Assembly (NCBI GenBank): GCA_019321725.1
Contig: CM033108.1
Span: 15,823,799 to 15,887,798, forward strand
Origin: Paulownia fortunei
Taxonomy: Eukaryota; Streptophyta; Magnoliopsida; Lamiales; Paulowniaceae
Reading direction: 5' to 3'
DNA length: 64,000 nt
Shown: positions 23,658-34,650 of the stretch, piece by piece
Position numbering within the stretch: the stretch's first letter is position 1
Layout of the letters: each line of letters opens with the position of its first letter
The notes under the pieces: generated by a model
Told to the model about the DNA's origin: nothing
Seen by the model: only the letters and a program-made list of their open reading frames with translations
Databases searched by the model: none
Position numbers and translations under genes: made by a program

Positions 23658-24640
23658 TGTAATACTCAAGCCTCACACTACTCACTTTGTTTATATGATT
23701 CATGCATTACATGCTCATTATATGCTAATTTTCATTAAAATTTACGTGGCATCTTATATAACATTCCTAATCGTTAGACCACTAATACTATCACATGATG
23801 TTAGTGGTTGAGATCTTATAACCTAATTAAGTAATTCTATATTCAGATAAGAAAACAAAATAGATTGGTCAATATATTGGATATTCATAGGTTATATGTT
23901 ATAATTTTGGAAGTGTTAAAGGAGTTACTAGTAAGCTTATAGGATTTAATTTAATTACATCAAGGTGTTTTAAAAAGTATACAACCATAAATTAACATAC
24001 TTGGGATATTTGACATGATATAATGTGATTTAAGTGTCATATTACAAGGTCTATATATGCATATGATCTTAGAAATTCAAACTAGACAATCATTAAAGAA
24101 TCAAATGTCAATCAGTTTAGAGATCGAATGAATGGTTAGGAAATTAGGGTAGAATTTATTATTCGATCATACGACAATTAAAATAGGTTGTAAATAGATA
24201 AACAAATATTGATAAACACTATATTAGAGTTGTATAAGGTGTGTATAATATTAATTTTTGAACCATCACTTGACCCCTCAAACTTTGCCACCTCAAACTT
24301 AAGCACCTCAAACTACCACCTTAAGCTTTCTTCATTTCTAAGCATTGAACCATGACCAAAAACCATTTTATGAGCCATTTTTCCTTCTAAACCTCCATAT
24401 TGAATTTTAGAAGTTGTTCTCCAGTGATTCCAAATAAAGAAAAAGTGAAGGAAGCAAATGGAAGGAAGAAGGAGCAAGTAGAAGCTTAAAATTGTTCATA
24501 TGTGAACTTAACTCATATTTTTATTTCAATTCTTGAATTATTTGAGGATTTATGATTTCTAAAGCTTTTATTATTGTTTATAATCATGTTACGATATTAT
24601 TTTTAGTCTTATAATGTTAGGGTAGTACCCAATGAGCTAA
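23658..24640 (+). repeat. gypsy-2 LTR, 3' truncated
   Basis: It starts TGTAATACTCAAGCC and follows 52288-54908 and 62242-64000: ATGATTCATGCATTACATG, AATTTTGGAAGTGTTAAAG, TTACTAGTAAGCTTATA, TTGACCCCTCAAAC and AGCAATGGAAGGAAG-like text. The match fades at about 24640, so only the proximal 1 kb remains. Confidence 0.76.
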
Positions 24641-24949
24641 TTGATCTGGCCTTGTGAACTTATCTTATTCACATTCGTATAATTAAAATGACAATCTTCA
24701 TCTTAAATTTATTATAAGAGTTAGATAAAGTCCTTACATCACATATAACTATGGGATGTGGTCACACATATGATGGAGATCATGGAATATACCTCCAAGG
24801 CTGTGGTTTTAAAATATTTCCAGTCAAGGATCAAAGAGATAGGACATCATTGATCCCACTAAGACTTGCACATACAATGCAGGCTCAGAAGGATGATACC
24901 TCATTCCATTGCATTGGTGTGGTGACACTAGTGCATGTATGAGGGTGCT
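24640..24949 (+). other. Probable 3' internal end of a copia-A element
   Basis: This non-LTR sequence precedes the copia-A LTR and ends GTATGAGGGTGCT, a weak purine-rich tract. A similar end (GTGAGTGGGTGCT) precedes the other + copy at 4804, so it belongs to the element and not to the target. An open stretch of 63 codons at 24751-24942 has no domain I can name. Confidence 0.45.
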
Positions 24950-26893
24950 TGTTGGGGAACAAGTATATTAAACTACCTCACCTATAAATTCCCATTTGGA
25001 AATATTCTGTTGTCGAATGGGAATTTCCTTGTTACGATAGTGCAAAAATTAGTCCTTGGAATTGAGGCACTATGGTAACCTTATGCATGACATGTTTCAC
25101 CTTGATGTATTTTCCGATTGCATGAAAATCAAAAAGGGTTTACGTTGGATGTAACATATTCAAGTATGGAGGTTAATGAGTGGTGAACAAAGAATCTATC
25201 ACCTATCTAGATGAATAGGTGAATCTCCTATATGTTCCATAGTACTTGACTTTAAAATGCTTGGCCAAGGCTGGATGGAAATTAGACGTGGGGTTTTCCA
25301 CTAGGAATGGAAACATATTCATTGAGCTAATAGGGTTTCGACTAATAATCCATGTCCTAGACTTAATAGGGAGATTACATAACGGAAAAACAATACTTGA
25401 ATGGTATTCATATTTGGAATAGTTCGCACCTTCACCTAACACTAGGAGTCATGATGTAGTTCTAGGTGTTTCCCATGACTTGTGGGTTCTTAGCATTAAT
25501 TGGTTAATTCATAGAGGATTAATTAAATATATTAATTAGTTGGAACAATTTAATTGTTCAACTAAGTCACAAGAGTTCTGAGCCCACAGCTAGCTTAGCG
25601 TAAAACCTAAAAGGTCACACACAAACTTGGAGAAGTCCATTTCTTGCCTAAGAAGGGTTGGATTAATTTAAATAATGTGATTAATTAAATGGGGCCTAAT
25701 TAATTCAAGTGATTGAATTAATTCAATTAATTTATTAGATTAATGAATTGACCTAATTGGATTAGGTAGCCCATGTTGGAATAAATAATTAATTGATTGG
25801 ATCAATTAATTATAGTGGGCCTATTTAATTTATAAGATGAATTAATTGAATTGATTGGATAAATTAATTTGACTTAACTAATTAGTTGGGTCTAGGTCCA
25901 CTAGGTGTGGGCTTGTAGGAAACACATTAGAAATTAAATAGAGATTTAACTCCTAATTAAGTTAAGGTTGAAGTCTTTTACATGATTTGGAAGACTTACC
26001 TTGTAGGGATGAAGTGTCCTTATATGATAAGGAGACTTATCTTGTGTTAACACTAGGTGTGAACACAATGAGAGTTAAAATAGGAATAAGTATTCTTGTA
26101 TGACAAGAAGACTTACCATGTGTAAACACTTGGTGTGAACACAAGGAAGTTGGATAAGGAAAGAATTTTATAAAGATAGAATTTGGAGGGGATATTTATA
26201 TCCTCTTAGGGCAAAAATTAGGGGATGATTTCCCCACCTTCTTGCAAGTTTTTTTCAGCATTCTTGGCTGTAAATTCGTGCTCTAACCCTCCTTCTTGAT
26301 AAAGGAACTTTTTTCTTCATGCAAGCAAAAAAAATGGCTTCTTTCCTTCTCCAAAAGCCGCCACCTTCTTCCTTACTCTTATTATTATGATTCTTAGCTT
26401 CATGTGTTGAATGTAGAATCAAAACAAACAACTAAAATACTTGTTGTTCTTGTTCCAAACCATGAAAATCTATTTTTAGGTTAGAATTATCGAGTTGAGA
26501 TCCTACTAGCATAGGAACGACTTCGAGTAGGCTTTCGAGGTGTGGATACGCTTAGAGGGATAACACTTGGGACTCTAAGCAAACCGCCTCCAATACGAGG
26601 GGTTTGAAGTCAATATTTGTTAAAGAAGTTTGTGAATGGACTCTAGATTCACAAAGATTTCATGGAAAGAGAACAATTTGAATCATTTCTTGCATCTTCA
26701 TCAGTCGGAGTGCAAATTAAATTAATGGTTTTCAAAACCTTCTTGGTATAGGTATTAGAAAAATGCACAACCAAGTAATCATGAAATGGTTCTAAGATTC
26801 TTTTTAATTATATGTGATGTAATGTTTGTTTTGTTTTTGAAAAAAATTAAATTCCACTACGTATACGTTTCCCGGAATCACGCGAACCCAACA
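24950..26893 (+). repeat. copia-A LTR (most complete copy, 1.94 kb)
   Basis: It starts TGTTGGGGAACAAG and ends CGCGAACCCAACA, with perfect TGTTGG/CCAACA-type ends. It is followed after one base by a primer binding site, so it acts as a 5' LTR, although it is also preceded by internal-type sequence. The middle is rich in AATTAATT runs. Near 26200-26330 is CTTCTTTCCTTCTCC and AAAGCCGCCACC-type text, likely part of the transcribed R-U5 region. No coding capacity. Confidence 0.82.
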
Positions 26894-26894
26894 A

Positions 26895-26907
26895 TGGTAT
26901 TAGAGCC
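26895..26907 (+). other. Primer binding site of the copia-A element
   Basis: TGGTATTAGAGCC one base after the LTR end CCCAACA. This matches the initiator Met-tRNA complement with one change (TATC to TATT) and is standard for Ty1/copia. Confidence 0.85.
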
Positions 26908-27972
26908 AAGGTTCGTGTGTTTCTGATACTTTTTGATTATGTTTATTTAATTTTTGTAATAAATTAAATATTTATATGTGTGATTGATTTTGAATCAATT
27001 AATTTCATTGTTTGGGATTAATTTTATTAATCATTTTAAATGTTAAAACATTTTAAGAAACGAGGTGAATAAGAAATTGGATTTCTTGATTCTAGAATTT
27101 CAAGATTTGTGAAATTTTGAATTTCTTAATCCAAGAATTTCAAGATTTAAGATATCTTGAATTTATTAAAATGTGGCAAGAAATAAAAAAATCAAAAAGG
27201 TTGATTTCTTGTTCAAGATAATTAGTTTTTTGATAGTTTTCAAGATTTCATCATGAGATCAAGAAATAAAAAATTCTTGATAGGATCAAGAAACTAAGAA
27301 ATCAAGATTTTGTGAAAATCTTGAATTCTTGGACAATAAAAAAATGGGGTTGTCGACCACTCGACATATGATGTCAGGTGGGTTGTCGGCTGATTGACAC
27401 TCTACATGCCAGCACCAGCCACTCGACAGGTACCTCAGGCAGCCGTTATGTGCACAGCCACCCACCCGATGATAGCATCCTTAGGCTGCTATCCCAACTC
27501 GTCTTATTACGTAATTGTTATGTGAAATTTATAATTTTTTTGTTTTAAAATAAAATGATAATTTTAATTATTGAGAAATTATTTTTCTTGAAAGACGAGG
27601 AATTTTGATTCCAAATTTGAAAAAAATTGCACATAACGTAAACTATAAATTTACATGTTTTCATTATCATATGATGATTTATTTAAGCATGCTGGTTGGA
27701 TGATCATGAAGCATAGGCCAATGTGATTGTTTAATTTTGTGCATTTACTCATTATTTTTTGGGTTTTATTTAAAATGAGGCCTATAATTCTCGCTTTTCA
27801 CTGTTGTATTCTTGATGTACTTCTATCTTCCTCATATATACTTCCCATTGGAATTGTTCCAAAGTTTCTTGTAGTTTTAGTAAATGTAATGAAAGTAGAA
27901 TTAGGCGGTGAGGTGTATCTTTTTGTAATTTGGTGGACATTACAAGAAGATGGAACAAAAATGGAGGAAACT
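26908..27972 (+). other. copia-A leader (untranslated) region, truncated
   Basis: About 1.06 kb of leader without a long reading frame. 27085-27310 is built of short direct and inverted versions of AAGAAATCAAGATTTTG and GAATTTCAAGATTT, giving several potential small hairpins. A GC-richer patch (27355-27500) follows. The last part (GGTGGACATTACAAGAAG, ATGGAACAAAAATGGAGG) is of the kind found just before a copia gag start. The gag is absent because a family-1 LTR begins at 27973. Confidence 0.55.
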
Positions 27973-29970
27973 TGTTATATTCTAAAGTAATTATTTGCCC
28001 AAATATTTGCTTTAAATACGTCACATTTGGCTAATAACTAAAAGTATGCGAAAATGCAAATAGATTTGTAGGTTGACTAAGTTGGATGAAATCAATCTAA
28101 ACCGCATTGCACTTGATTATAATACCAAAGCATCAATTTTTTTCTCTCCCTAATCAAAAAATGTGCATCTTTGCATGAGAGGACACCAAGCATAAGTTAA
28201 CCAATCATAACCCTCCACTTACCTCTCTTTGAAATGTTAAAAAAAATTATTTTCATCCATATTTTCTTGTGGAAGCTCCTAAAGAATGACCAGCTCTTCT
28301 TCTCCTAAGTTTCTCCCAAATTTATACACTCTCTTACTCACAAAAATTGAATTCAATCCATAGGAATTTATATAACACAAACTAGAACAAGTTTCCATCC
28401 TTTTAAACTTGAAAACTGTTGATTTTGAAGCTTAATTCCAATTTAATCAAGGTATATTCTTTTTCAACGTTTGTTATGATGAACTTGTAGTATCTTGAAT
28501 GATTACATGTGTTAGTATGTTATTGAATGAATAAAAACTCAAGTGGGATAGACTTGAAACCAAAACCAGGCTAGTTAAGCTAGTTTCTAGCAAAAATGAT
28601 AATCATGTAAAATATGTTTAATTTACTTGTTTCTATTAATATTATAATGGTAATATTGTGTTTGGAAGTGCCTATAAATGATTGTGAACAATTGAAATTA
28701 GTTTGCTTAATTGAAGGTTAGAATCAATTTAAGTTATAACCGAGTTTAAGTCATTTTAATTCGGATTGTGTTTATGTTTTGTTAGCTGCTCTAATAATTA
28801 TGTTTGAATTATTAGTTATTTAATGGTTACCCTAATGTTTAATGTCTTGAATTAGTAGTAAAATATAGAGTATGCATTATTTTTTAGGTTATGTAATTGA
28901 TATGAAAATGTTTACAAAAGATTGAAAAGTGTATATGATTTTAATTAGAATAGATTATGTGATTTATTAAAAGGATATTGAAAGGTGCATAATTTGATTA
29001 TGTTAGGCCTTTAACACATCTTATCTTCCAAAGAGATTGACCTTTTCACTTAGCTTAAAGTGGACTTGAGGTGAGTTGAAACTTTCAGTTACTGTATCAT
29101 AAGAATCATATAATGTTGTACATATTTTAATGTGATTGTCCTTATTTGTCAAATGATGTAATGTTTGATGCATACATGGTTCATGAAGCATGATACTATA
29201 TTAAGAATATAATAAGGTTTTTAAAAAAGAAGTATGGTACTTGATTAATGGTCGGGTAGGAAGGGACGTGGAGGGATCGACGGACCCAACAAATGGTGGT
29301 AAATACTTGAGGTTGAAAAACCGATATAGGAAAGCCACAATGAATGAGATAGAATACGGCTAATACCTGAGGTTGAAAGACCAAGTATGGAAACCCTGTA
29401 TTATTTCTCTTATTGGCCAATCATTATGAATAGGTTTGAAAACCACGGTCTATCGTTTTTAGTTTGGTACCACACTTCAAAGGCCCTAAAAAATGATTTA
29501 TGAATGAAAGTTATTAAATTGAATAATGCATTTAATCATTTATATGATTTATATGTACGCTATTTGTTATTGCATCAGTTTCACCTTACTGAGCCTTTAG
29601 CTCATTAGATTCATGTGATGTAGGTGGCAATGTACAGGTTTAATAGTTGGCTGAGTCTCCAATATGGCCAAATAGAGTTTTGTTCATATGCTATGCTTCG
29701 AGCTATTTTGTAGCCTATTCTGAAAACTTTGTTTTATTTTTAAATAAGCCGCTCTGTTATGGTTTTATAAACAAATGTACTCAATTTTGGTTTATGTATA
29801 TGGTGTGTTTAAATGAAATGAAACAACAAATGAATTCAAGTTCTTTCTCTTATAGAAAAAAGGGAAACTTTTATTAAAACTCTAACTCTTGTATTGATGA
29901 AAAGTTAACATTTCTTGACTTAACTATATCAACTTATTTAGGTTTTACGGTTATGTTAAGGGTTGTTACA
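27973..29970 (+). repeat. Family-1 (Tekay) LTR, 5' truncated
   Basis: It starts inside the LTR at TATATTCTAAAGTAATTATT, equivalent to about 1850 in the first LTR, so the first 310 bp or so are missing. It runs to GGGTTGTTACA at 29970. The interior is otherwise full length and includes the block found in unit 1 of the triplication (the CGACGGACCCAACAAATGG region). The left edge abuts copia-A leader without a target-site signal. Confidence 0.85.
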
Positions 29971-30623
29971 GATTCTACACAAGTTTGTCAAAAGAAAAAA
30001 GAGAAGAGAAGAAACAAAAAGAAAATGATAAAAGAAATCAAAGTGATGGATGATGCAAAGGACAAATTTATGAGGGGATGTATGTAAAAGATGACATTGA
30101 TGCTTATGTTGAGGTGTTGATGCCTTATATATGGTTCTAAATGATTGTGTGTTTTTGATGACTTTGAGCTTCTATTATCCATAGTTTCCTACCATTACCC
30201 AAGCCATATGTTACAAGCATTGAAAGTCCTTTTCATTCTTGATGTTATGATCCACCTACATTAGTCGAGATTAGTGTGAACAACAAGTCTATAGAGTTTG
30301 GGAAATACTTCAATTTGCTATTAAAAGTGGATTATTTAGAAAGTGGTTAGCTTTATAAACTTATCCAAATAATGAGTGTAGAATGGCAAAATTAACTATT
30401 CACATACACACACAAGGTTAAGTTGAACTTATATACATGATTGACATTTGAAACATTCGCATTTTTTTGTGATTCTAATTGAGTTATACTTTTTAGCAAT
30501 TGTTGAGAAGTTGATGGTTCAGTACTGCGTGTATCTTCAAGTTTGTGTCAGTTATTTCATTTTTGGTTTAGAGTCAATTTATTCATTTTGCTTGAGGACA
30601 AGCAAATTTCTATGTTTGGGGAT
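29971..30623 (+). other. Athila-like Ty3/gypsy 3' untranslated region
   Basis: The stretch TTTTGCTTGAGGACAAGC, then AAATTTCTATGTTTGGGG (30587-30622) is the conserved sequence before the 3' LTR in Athila-type elements. The upstream part has only short broken frames and may be the remains of the env-like region (inference). Confidence 0.6.
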
Positions 30624-31890
30624 ATTATTGAGTTGGTTTTATACCAACAATTCGAGTACTTTTGACTTAGTTATTTGATAGGTTTCAAACAAATTGTGTG
30701 TAGTTTGATATTCTTTATTTAGTTTTTTAGGAAATACTCTATGTTAGATAAGTTTGGACGAGTCAAAGAAGAGAAAAAGATAAAACAAAGGTTATTAGAA
30801 ATTAAGACTTAGCGTCGCAATGCTTGATGTAGGAATCACGGCACAGATGCCAAAAAATAAGCAGAAACTCAATGTTGTCTGGTGCCATGACACTGAAACA
30901 TTGGAGTCACAGTGTTTATTGAAGAAGAAATCTAGCGTCGTTGTGCCTAAGTTTCACACCGCAGCGCGATGTGTAAAATTTTAATAGTTTCTCAACTCTT
31001 TTAGGCATTGTGGCACCTAATTCAAGGACCATGGTGATTTTGCATAAAAATGGTTTTAAATAGTTTTTTGGGGCGAGGTATAAATAGACAACTTATAATT
31101 CATTCCCAACACTTTCTGCACATTAGAGAGCAAAAAGAGATGGCTGGAAACAAAGCAGGAGTTTGGAGAAGATAATTGAAGACATCTCTCATCTGGATAT
31201 ATAAAGGATTCTTTTTCTTATTTATCAATTTATTTCTTTTTGGGTTTCATTCATTCGATGTATCAAAACTTGTCTTGAGCTAAATTCTAGTTTCTAGGGG
31301 TTGATATAGCCGAAGTTGAAACCTAAGTCTTAAGATTTTAATATATCAATTTCAAGTTTGTCAATTTATTTATGCTATTTGTTTTTATTGCATCTTGATT
31401 ACTTGATCAATAATCTAGATTATTTGGCATGTAAATTCGGCACTTGAGAGAGAAGATTTAATACACGGCCATAAGATAGCTCCATTTCAGAATTTATAAA
31501 ATCGAGGGGCATATGAACCCTTCAGAGTCTTATGGGAAATACATTAAACTTGATAGATTTTAGTTTGGTATTTTTATAGAGATATCGAAATCTGGATCAA
31601 AATTTATAAACATAGGAGAAAACTATGTAAATCAAACCTCTAGAATTAATCATCTACTAAGTGTTTGATAAATTGCTTAAGTGAATCTTTTAGTTTAAAT
31701 CTACGATTTTAAGTTAAATTATTTCCAACTTTTACTCAAATCATCTAGATAAAGTTAGGACTATTATAATTTTGGTACTTAGTATGTATTTGATATCAAT
31801 CCCTTGGAGACTTTACTCTATTCACTATTTTTGCTCAAAACTTGACAATATACGCTTGCGGTAGGAATTTAGTAAACAATCATCATCCTA
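30624..31890 (+). repeat. Athila-like LTR
   Basis: It begins after the GCTTGAGGACAAGC/TTTGGGG signature and ends near CTTGACAATATACGCTTGCG (31840-31860), a typical Athila LTR end. Within it are repeated GC-richer phrases (AGCGTCGCAATGC, AGCGTCGTTGTGCC) seen in Athila LTRs, then a TATA box and GAGAGCAAAAAGAGATGG. No PBS of the TTGGCGCCGTTGCC kind follows, so it is a 3' LTR or the internal region is gone. Both ends are approximate. Confidence 0.6.
31079..31087 (+). promoter_or_regulatory. TATA box of the Athila-like LTR
   Basis: TATAAATAG after GGGGCGAGG and before a stretch reading CACTTTCTGCACATTAG. Position about 455 bp into the LTR, consistent with the U3-R boundary. Confidence 0.6.
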
Positions 31891-32654
31891 TGACTATGTC
31901 CCATAATTATATATGGTCTAGCAGCTTTATCTAACTGGTAATATAATTTAAGATTAAAAAATGCCACTTTATAGATAAATACTTCAATAAGATTGTTTAT
32001 ATAAGAACTTAAGAAGCCACCAATCTAATTGACTTGTCAGGAACTACTCTAACACTCTTCATTATGTATGCATTCATTTTATTTATCTCCTATACTTTTA
32101 TGCTCTTAGGGCTCTCTCTCTATCTCTCTAAATAAACCCTTGTTGAAATTTTGATTTGACCATTGAAGGTTTTTTTATGGAATATCTCGACGGTCCTAAC
32201 GGTTTGTTCGTGTCACAAGTGATAGTCCATATTCTAATTAGACTTTGGTAAGAGGAATTGGCCGTCACATTCCACCCAATCAGAGAATCACCACATCAAC
32301 ATGAAATAAATAGATAGAAAAATTAAACATTATCAACGTGTACGGGGACATTGTGGTTCTCATGATCTAAAGGAATACTTTAAAACATGGTTAAGTTAAA
32401 ATTAAAAGATAAAAAGAAATAAAATTTCATGTATATTAATATTATTAAAATAATAATAATAGTTAATTTTACTTAATTCCAATGTTCTATCATTTTAGAA
32501 ACATTGTGTTCCCTTATACTATAAGAACCTTAATTTCTATTTACTGATATATTAATTCTCTCAATTAACTACATCATGCATGTTGTTGCTGATCAAAATT
32601 GATCAAAATATCATCTTACATAATAGCAATGAATGCCAAATTTCAATACTTTAT
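31891..32654. other. AT-rich intergenic stretch, nothing recognised
   Basis: No reading frame of note, no LTR ends and no repeats shared with the rest of the window. CTCTCTCTCTATCTCTCT at 32110-32128 is a minor pyrimidine tract. It ends at the TTTAT target-site duplication of the copia-B solo LTR (32650-32654). Confidence 0.6.
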
Positions 32655-32956
32655 TGTTGGAAATTAAATTGGGCTTAAAATCCTTGATTCAATTAGCATT
32701 TATATTTAAATTGGATGTTAATTTTACAATTTAGGCGAGACTATAATTCTTAATTGGACTAGATTATTCTTTATATAGGAAGATATATATCTATGGGTTT
32801 TTTCTTGTGTAAGAAGATATATATATATATGTATATATGTCAAATCATATTCTAAGAAATAGTGAATGAATATCTTCTTCCAAAAAGTACTCTCTTCATG
32901 ATTATCTCTTTACAATTTTTCTCTTTATGTCTTTCTTTAAACATCACTATAGAACT

Positions 32957-33338
32957 TGATGCGGTATCACCTCAATTTGTTGAACTCCAAGCTGGATTCC
33001 TCCTTTAAAGTAGGTCAAAGCCTACATCATAAACAAGTGTTAGGAGTGCCGAGGTTTTGCCCGACAAAGACCCTCTGATGCTTAAGTCAGAACCAGAGAG
33101 AAATTTATAATCTTAAAGAGAAAATTTAGATTGTAGAAAGTGTAGAATGATTTTCATACCTTAGAAAAGTTGGGAAATGGGGTATTTATAGATTTTTATA
33201 AGTGAGTGATTATCTGGTATATACTAGTGCATGCACCAAATAGATCTTTTACGCTCATTGGGTTGGATTCATTATGCAAACTTCTATGAGTGGCCTTATT
33301 GGGCTTTGCTTTATTGGGCCAAGTCTTGGTTATTCTCA
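32957..33338 (-). repeat. Tat element 3' LTR (382 bp)
   Basis: It matches 44313-44693 along its whole length: GCGGTATCACCTCAATTTG, TAGAAAGTGTAGAATGATT, GTGCATGCACCAAATAGATC, TATTGGGCC. On the minus strand it ends TACCGCATCA. A TATA-like TCTATAAATACC (minus) is at about 33183-33194. No clean polypurine tract is visible to its right, so the right boundary rests on the length match and on the target-site duplication of the whole element. Confidence 0.85.
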
Positions 33339-33407
33339 GTTAAGTCTTATAGTAAGAGATTAATTGAGAGTAATTTGTCTTCAGTTAGGCCAATAATAGT
33401 TGAGTTG

Positions 33408-33425
33408 GGCCTTGGTTATATAAGA
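33408..33425 (+). promoter_or_regulatory. Possible antisense TATA box outside the Tat 3' LTR
   Basis: GCCTTGGTTATATAAGAT on the + strand contains TTATATAAG, about 100 bp before an ATG at 33526 (AAAATGGG) that is followed by CCCAAG/GTGAGT, a good splice donor. The arrangement would suit a promoter for the antisense gene of this element. Sequence-only inference. Confidence 0.4.
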
Positions 33426-33707
33426 TTAGACGATTAGCATTTTTTAGAGGAACTTAAAAATTTTAAAGCCTTCCCAAGTTTCAATACCTCTTTGAAAATT
33501 TCTCCTGCTTAAGTCATCTCTTAAAATGGGTTCCCAAGGTGAGTTGTGAAGTCATTATTTCTTTATATTCTCTTTCTCCTTCCTTTCTATTATTTTTCTT
33601 CATCATTTTCGTCTCATAATTATTAGTAGTTTTGTTTGGGGATTTTTGTTGAACACCTTCCCTAAGAATCAAAATATTGAGAAACAAAAGGGTAAAACTT
33701 CAATCGT

Positions 33708-33947
33708 AAGTGTCAGGGAAGTCATGTCTGAAGCTAGGGGGCTACCCATCTTGAACGTCATCAACGAGACCCCCTAGAATGCTAGAGATGCAATGGCTTC
33801 GGCCTCCTCCACATGTACTCACGCTGCTAGCTTGAGTGCATGTGGAGGAGGCCGAAGCCATTGCATCTCCAGCATTCTAGGGGTCTCGTTGATGACGTTC
33901 AAGATGGGTAGCCCCCCTAGCTTCAGACATGACTTCCCTGACACTTA
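33708..33947. repeat. 113-bp near-perfect inverted repeat (hairpin)
   Basis: The left arm is 33708-33820 and the right arm 33834-33947, with a 13-nt loop. The arms differ at only about four places (a G-run length, a C-run length, and two substitutions). They are GC-richer than the surroundings and contain GGCTTCGGCCTCCTCCACAT and its complement. The hairpin lies in the antisense gene region, before the 34159 reading frame. A transcript from either strand would fold into a long double-stranded stem. Such near-identity in an old, diverged element is unexpected. Confidence 0.9.
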
Positions 33948-33972
33948 AGCATCCCTTATTATGTGGTTGCAA

Positions 33973-34222
33973 CTCGAGCACCCTACTCGAAGTAGCGAGT
34001 ACTCGAGCTACTTGCTACTTCCTACAGTAGCTTGAGTAGGGTGCTCGAGCTCCACCCTAGGACGTGAGGCAGCTCGAGCGTGCTCAAGATGCACATCTGC
34101 AGCTCGAGCATGCTCGAGCTATCTTTATATACCCACTGCTTGAGTAGTCAGCTCGAGCGTGGCATCCTTGGTAGCTCAAGCTGGAAGGTCAAGTTGTCCT
34201 CCTTTGAGTCCTGCAGCTCGAG
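33973..34222. repeat. Cluster of CTCGAG-centred repeats
   Basis: CTCGAG occurs eight times in 250 bp (33973, 34002, 34044, 34073, 34103, 34113, 34152, 34217), with further decayed forms (CTCAAG, CTTGAG). The first three are part of a smaller imperfect palindrome: CTCGAGCACCCTACTCGAAG and its counterpart AGTAGGGTGCTCGAG around 34002-34020. The motif is self-complementary, so the whole stretch can pair with itself in several registers. Confidence 0.85.
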
Positions 34223-34650
34223 CTCTCAACTTGAGTTATCTTTTATCTAATGTGGCTATCGTTTCGAGTAATCCTTCTTCAAGTAGAATTGGTGTTCATG
34301 TTTCAAATGATGTTCCTATCATTCTAGATAATTCATCTCTTCCTTTAGTCTCTCATAGTCATTTTTCCCTAGGGAATGGTTCAGTTAATCCATCACACCT
34401 CGAGGAGTATTCTCTCAAAAGGATTAAAACTATACTTAGTCTCCCAGAGTGTGCTAGCGAGTCTTGGGAGGATAAAGAGTTGGGTAAATCACATAAGATG
34501 TCTCATAATTCGAGTGATGGTGGTAGTCCTTTAGGGTTTGTTAGGTCTGAAGAAGAGGAAGAGGACTCTACTCCTCATAGTAGGGATATTTCGCCAGAGA
34601 TGTTAGGTTCATTTTCTATAAGTCAAGCTCACCCATTCATAGTCAAGTAA
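34159..34650 (+). pseudogene. Ser-rich reading frame, N-terminal part of the antisense gene
   Basis: An open frame of 163 codons, the longest uninterrupted piece of the antisense gene. It is rich in Ser, with SEEEEEDS near residue 133, and has no transmembrane segment or signal peptide. The first dozen codons overlap the CTCGAG repeat cluster, so the true start may lie upstream. The conserved domain comes after it, in a shifted frame from about 34735. I do not recognise this part on its own. Confidence 0.5.

Noticed and set aside
27085..27310. Short AAGAAATCAAGATTTT repeats considered as a regulatory array or microRNA precursor
   Set aside because: The units are irregular, AT-rich and lie in a copia leader; no single long stem is evident.
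34159..34650. Host gene reading of the 163-codon Ser-rich frame
   Set aside because: It sits inside the boundaries and target-site duplication of the Tat element and is followed by a domain typical of that lineage's antisense ORF, so it belongs to the transposon.
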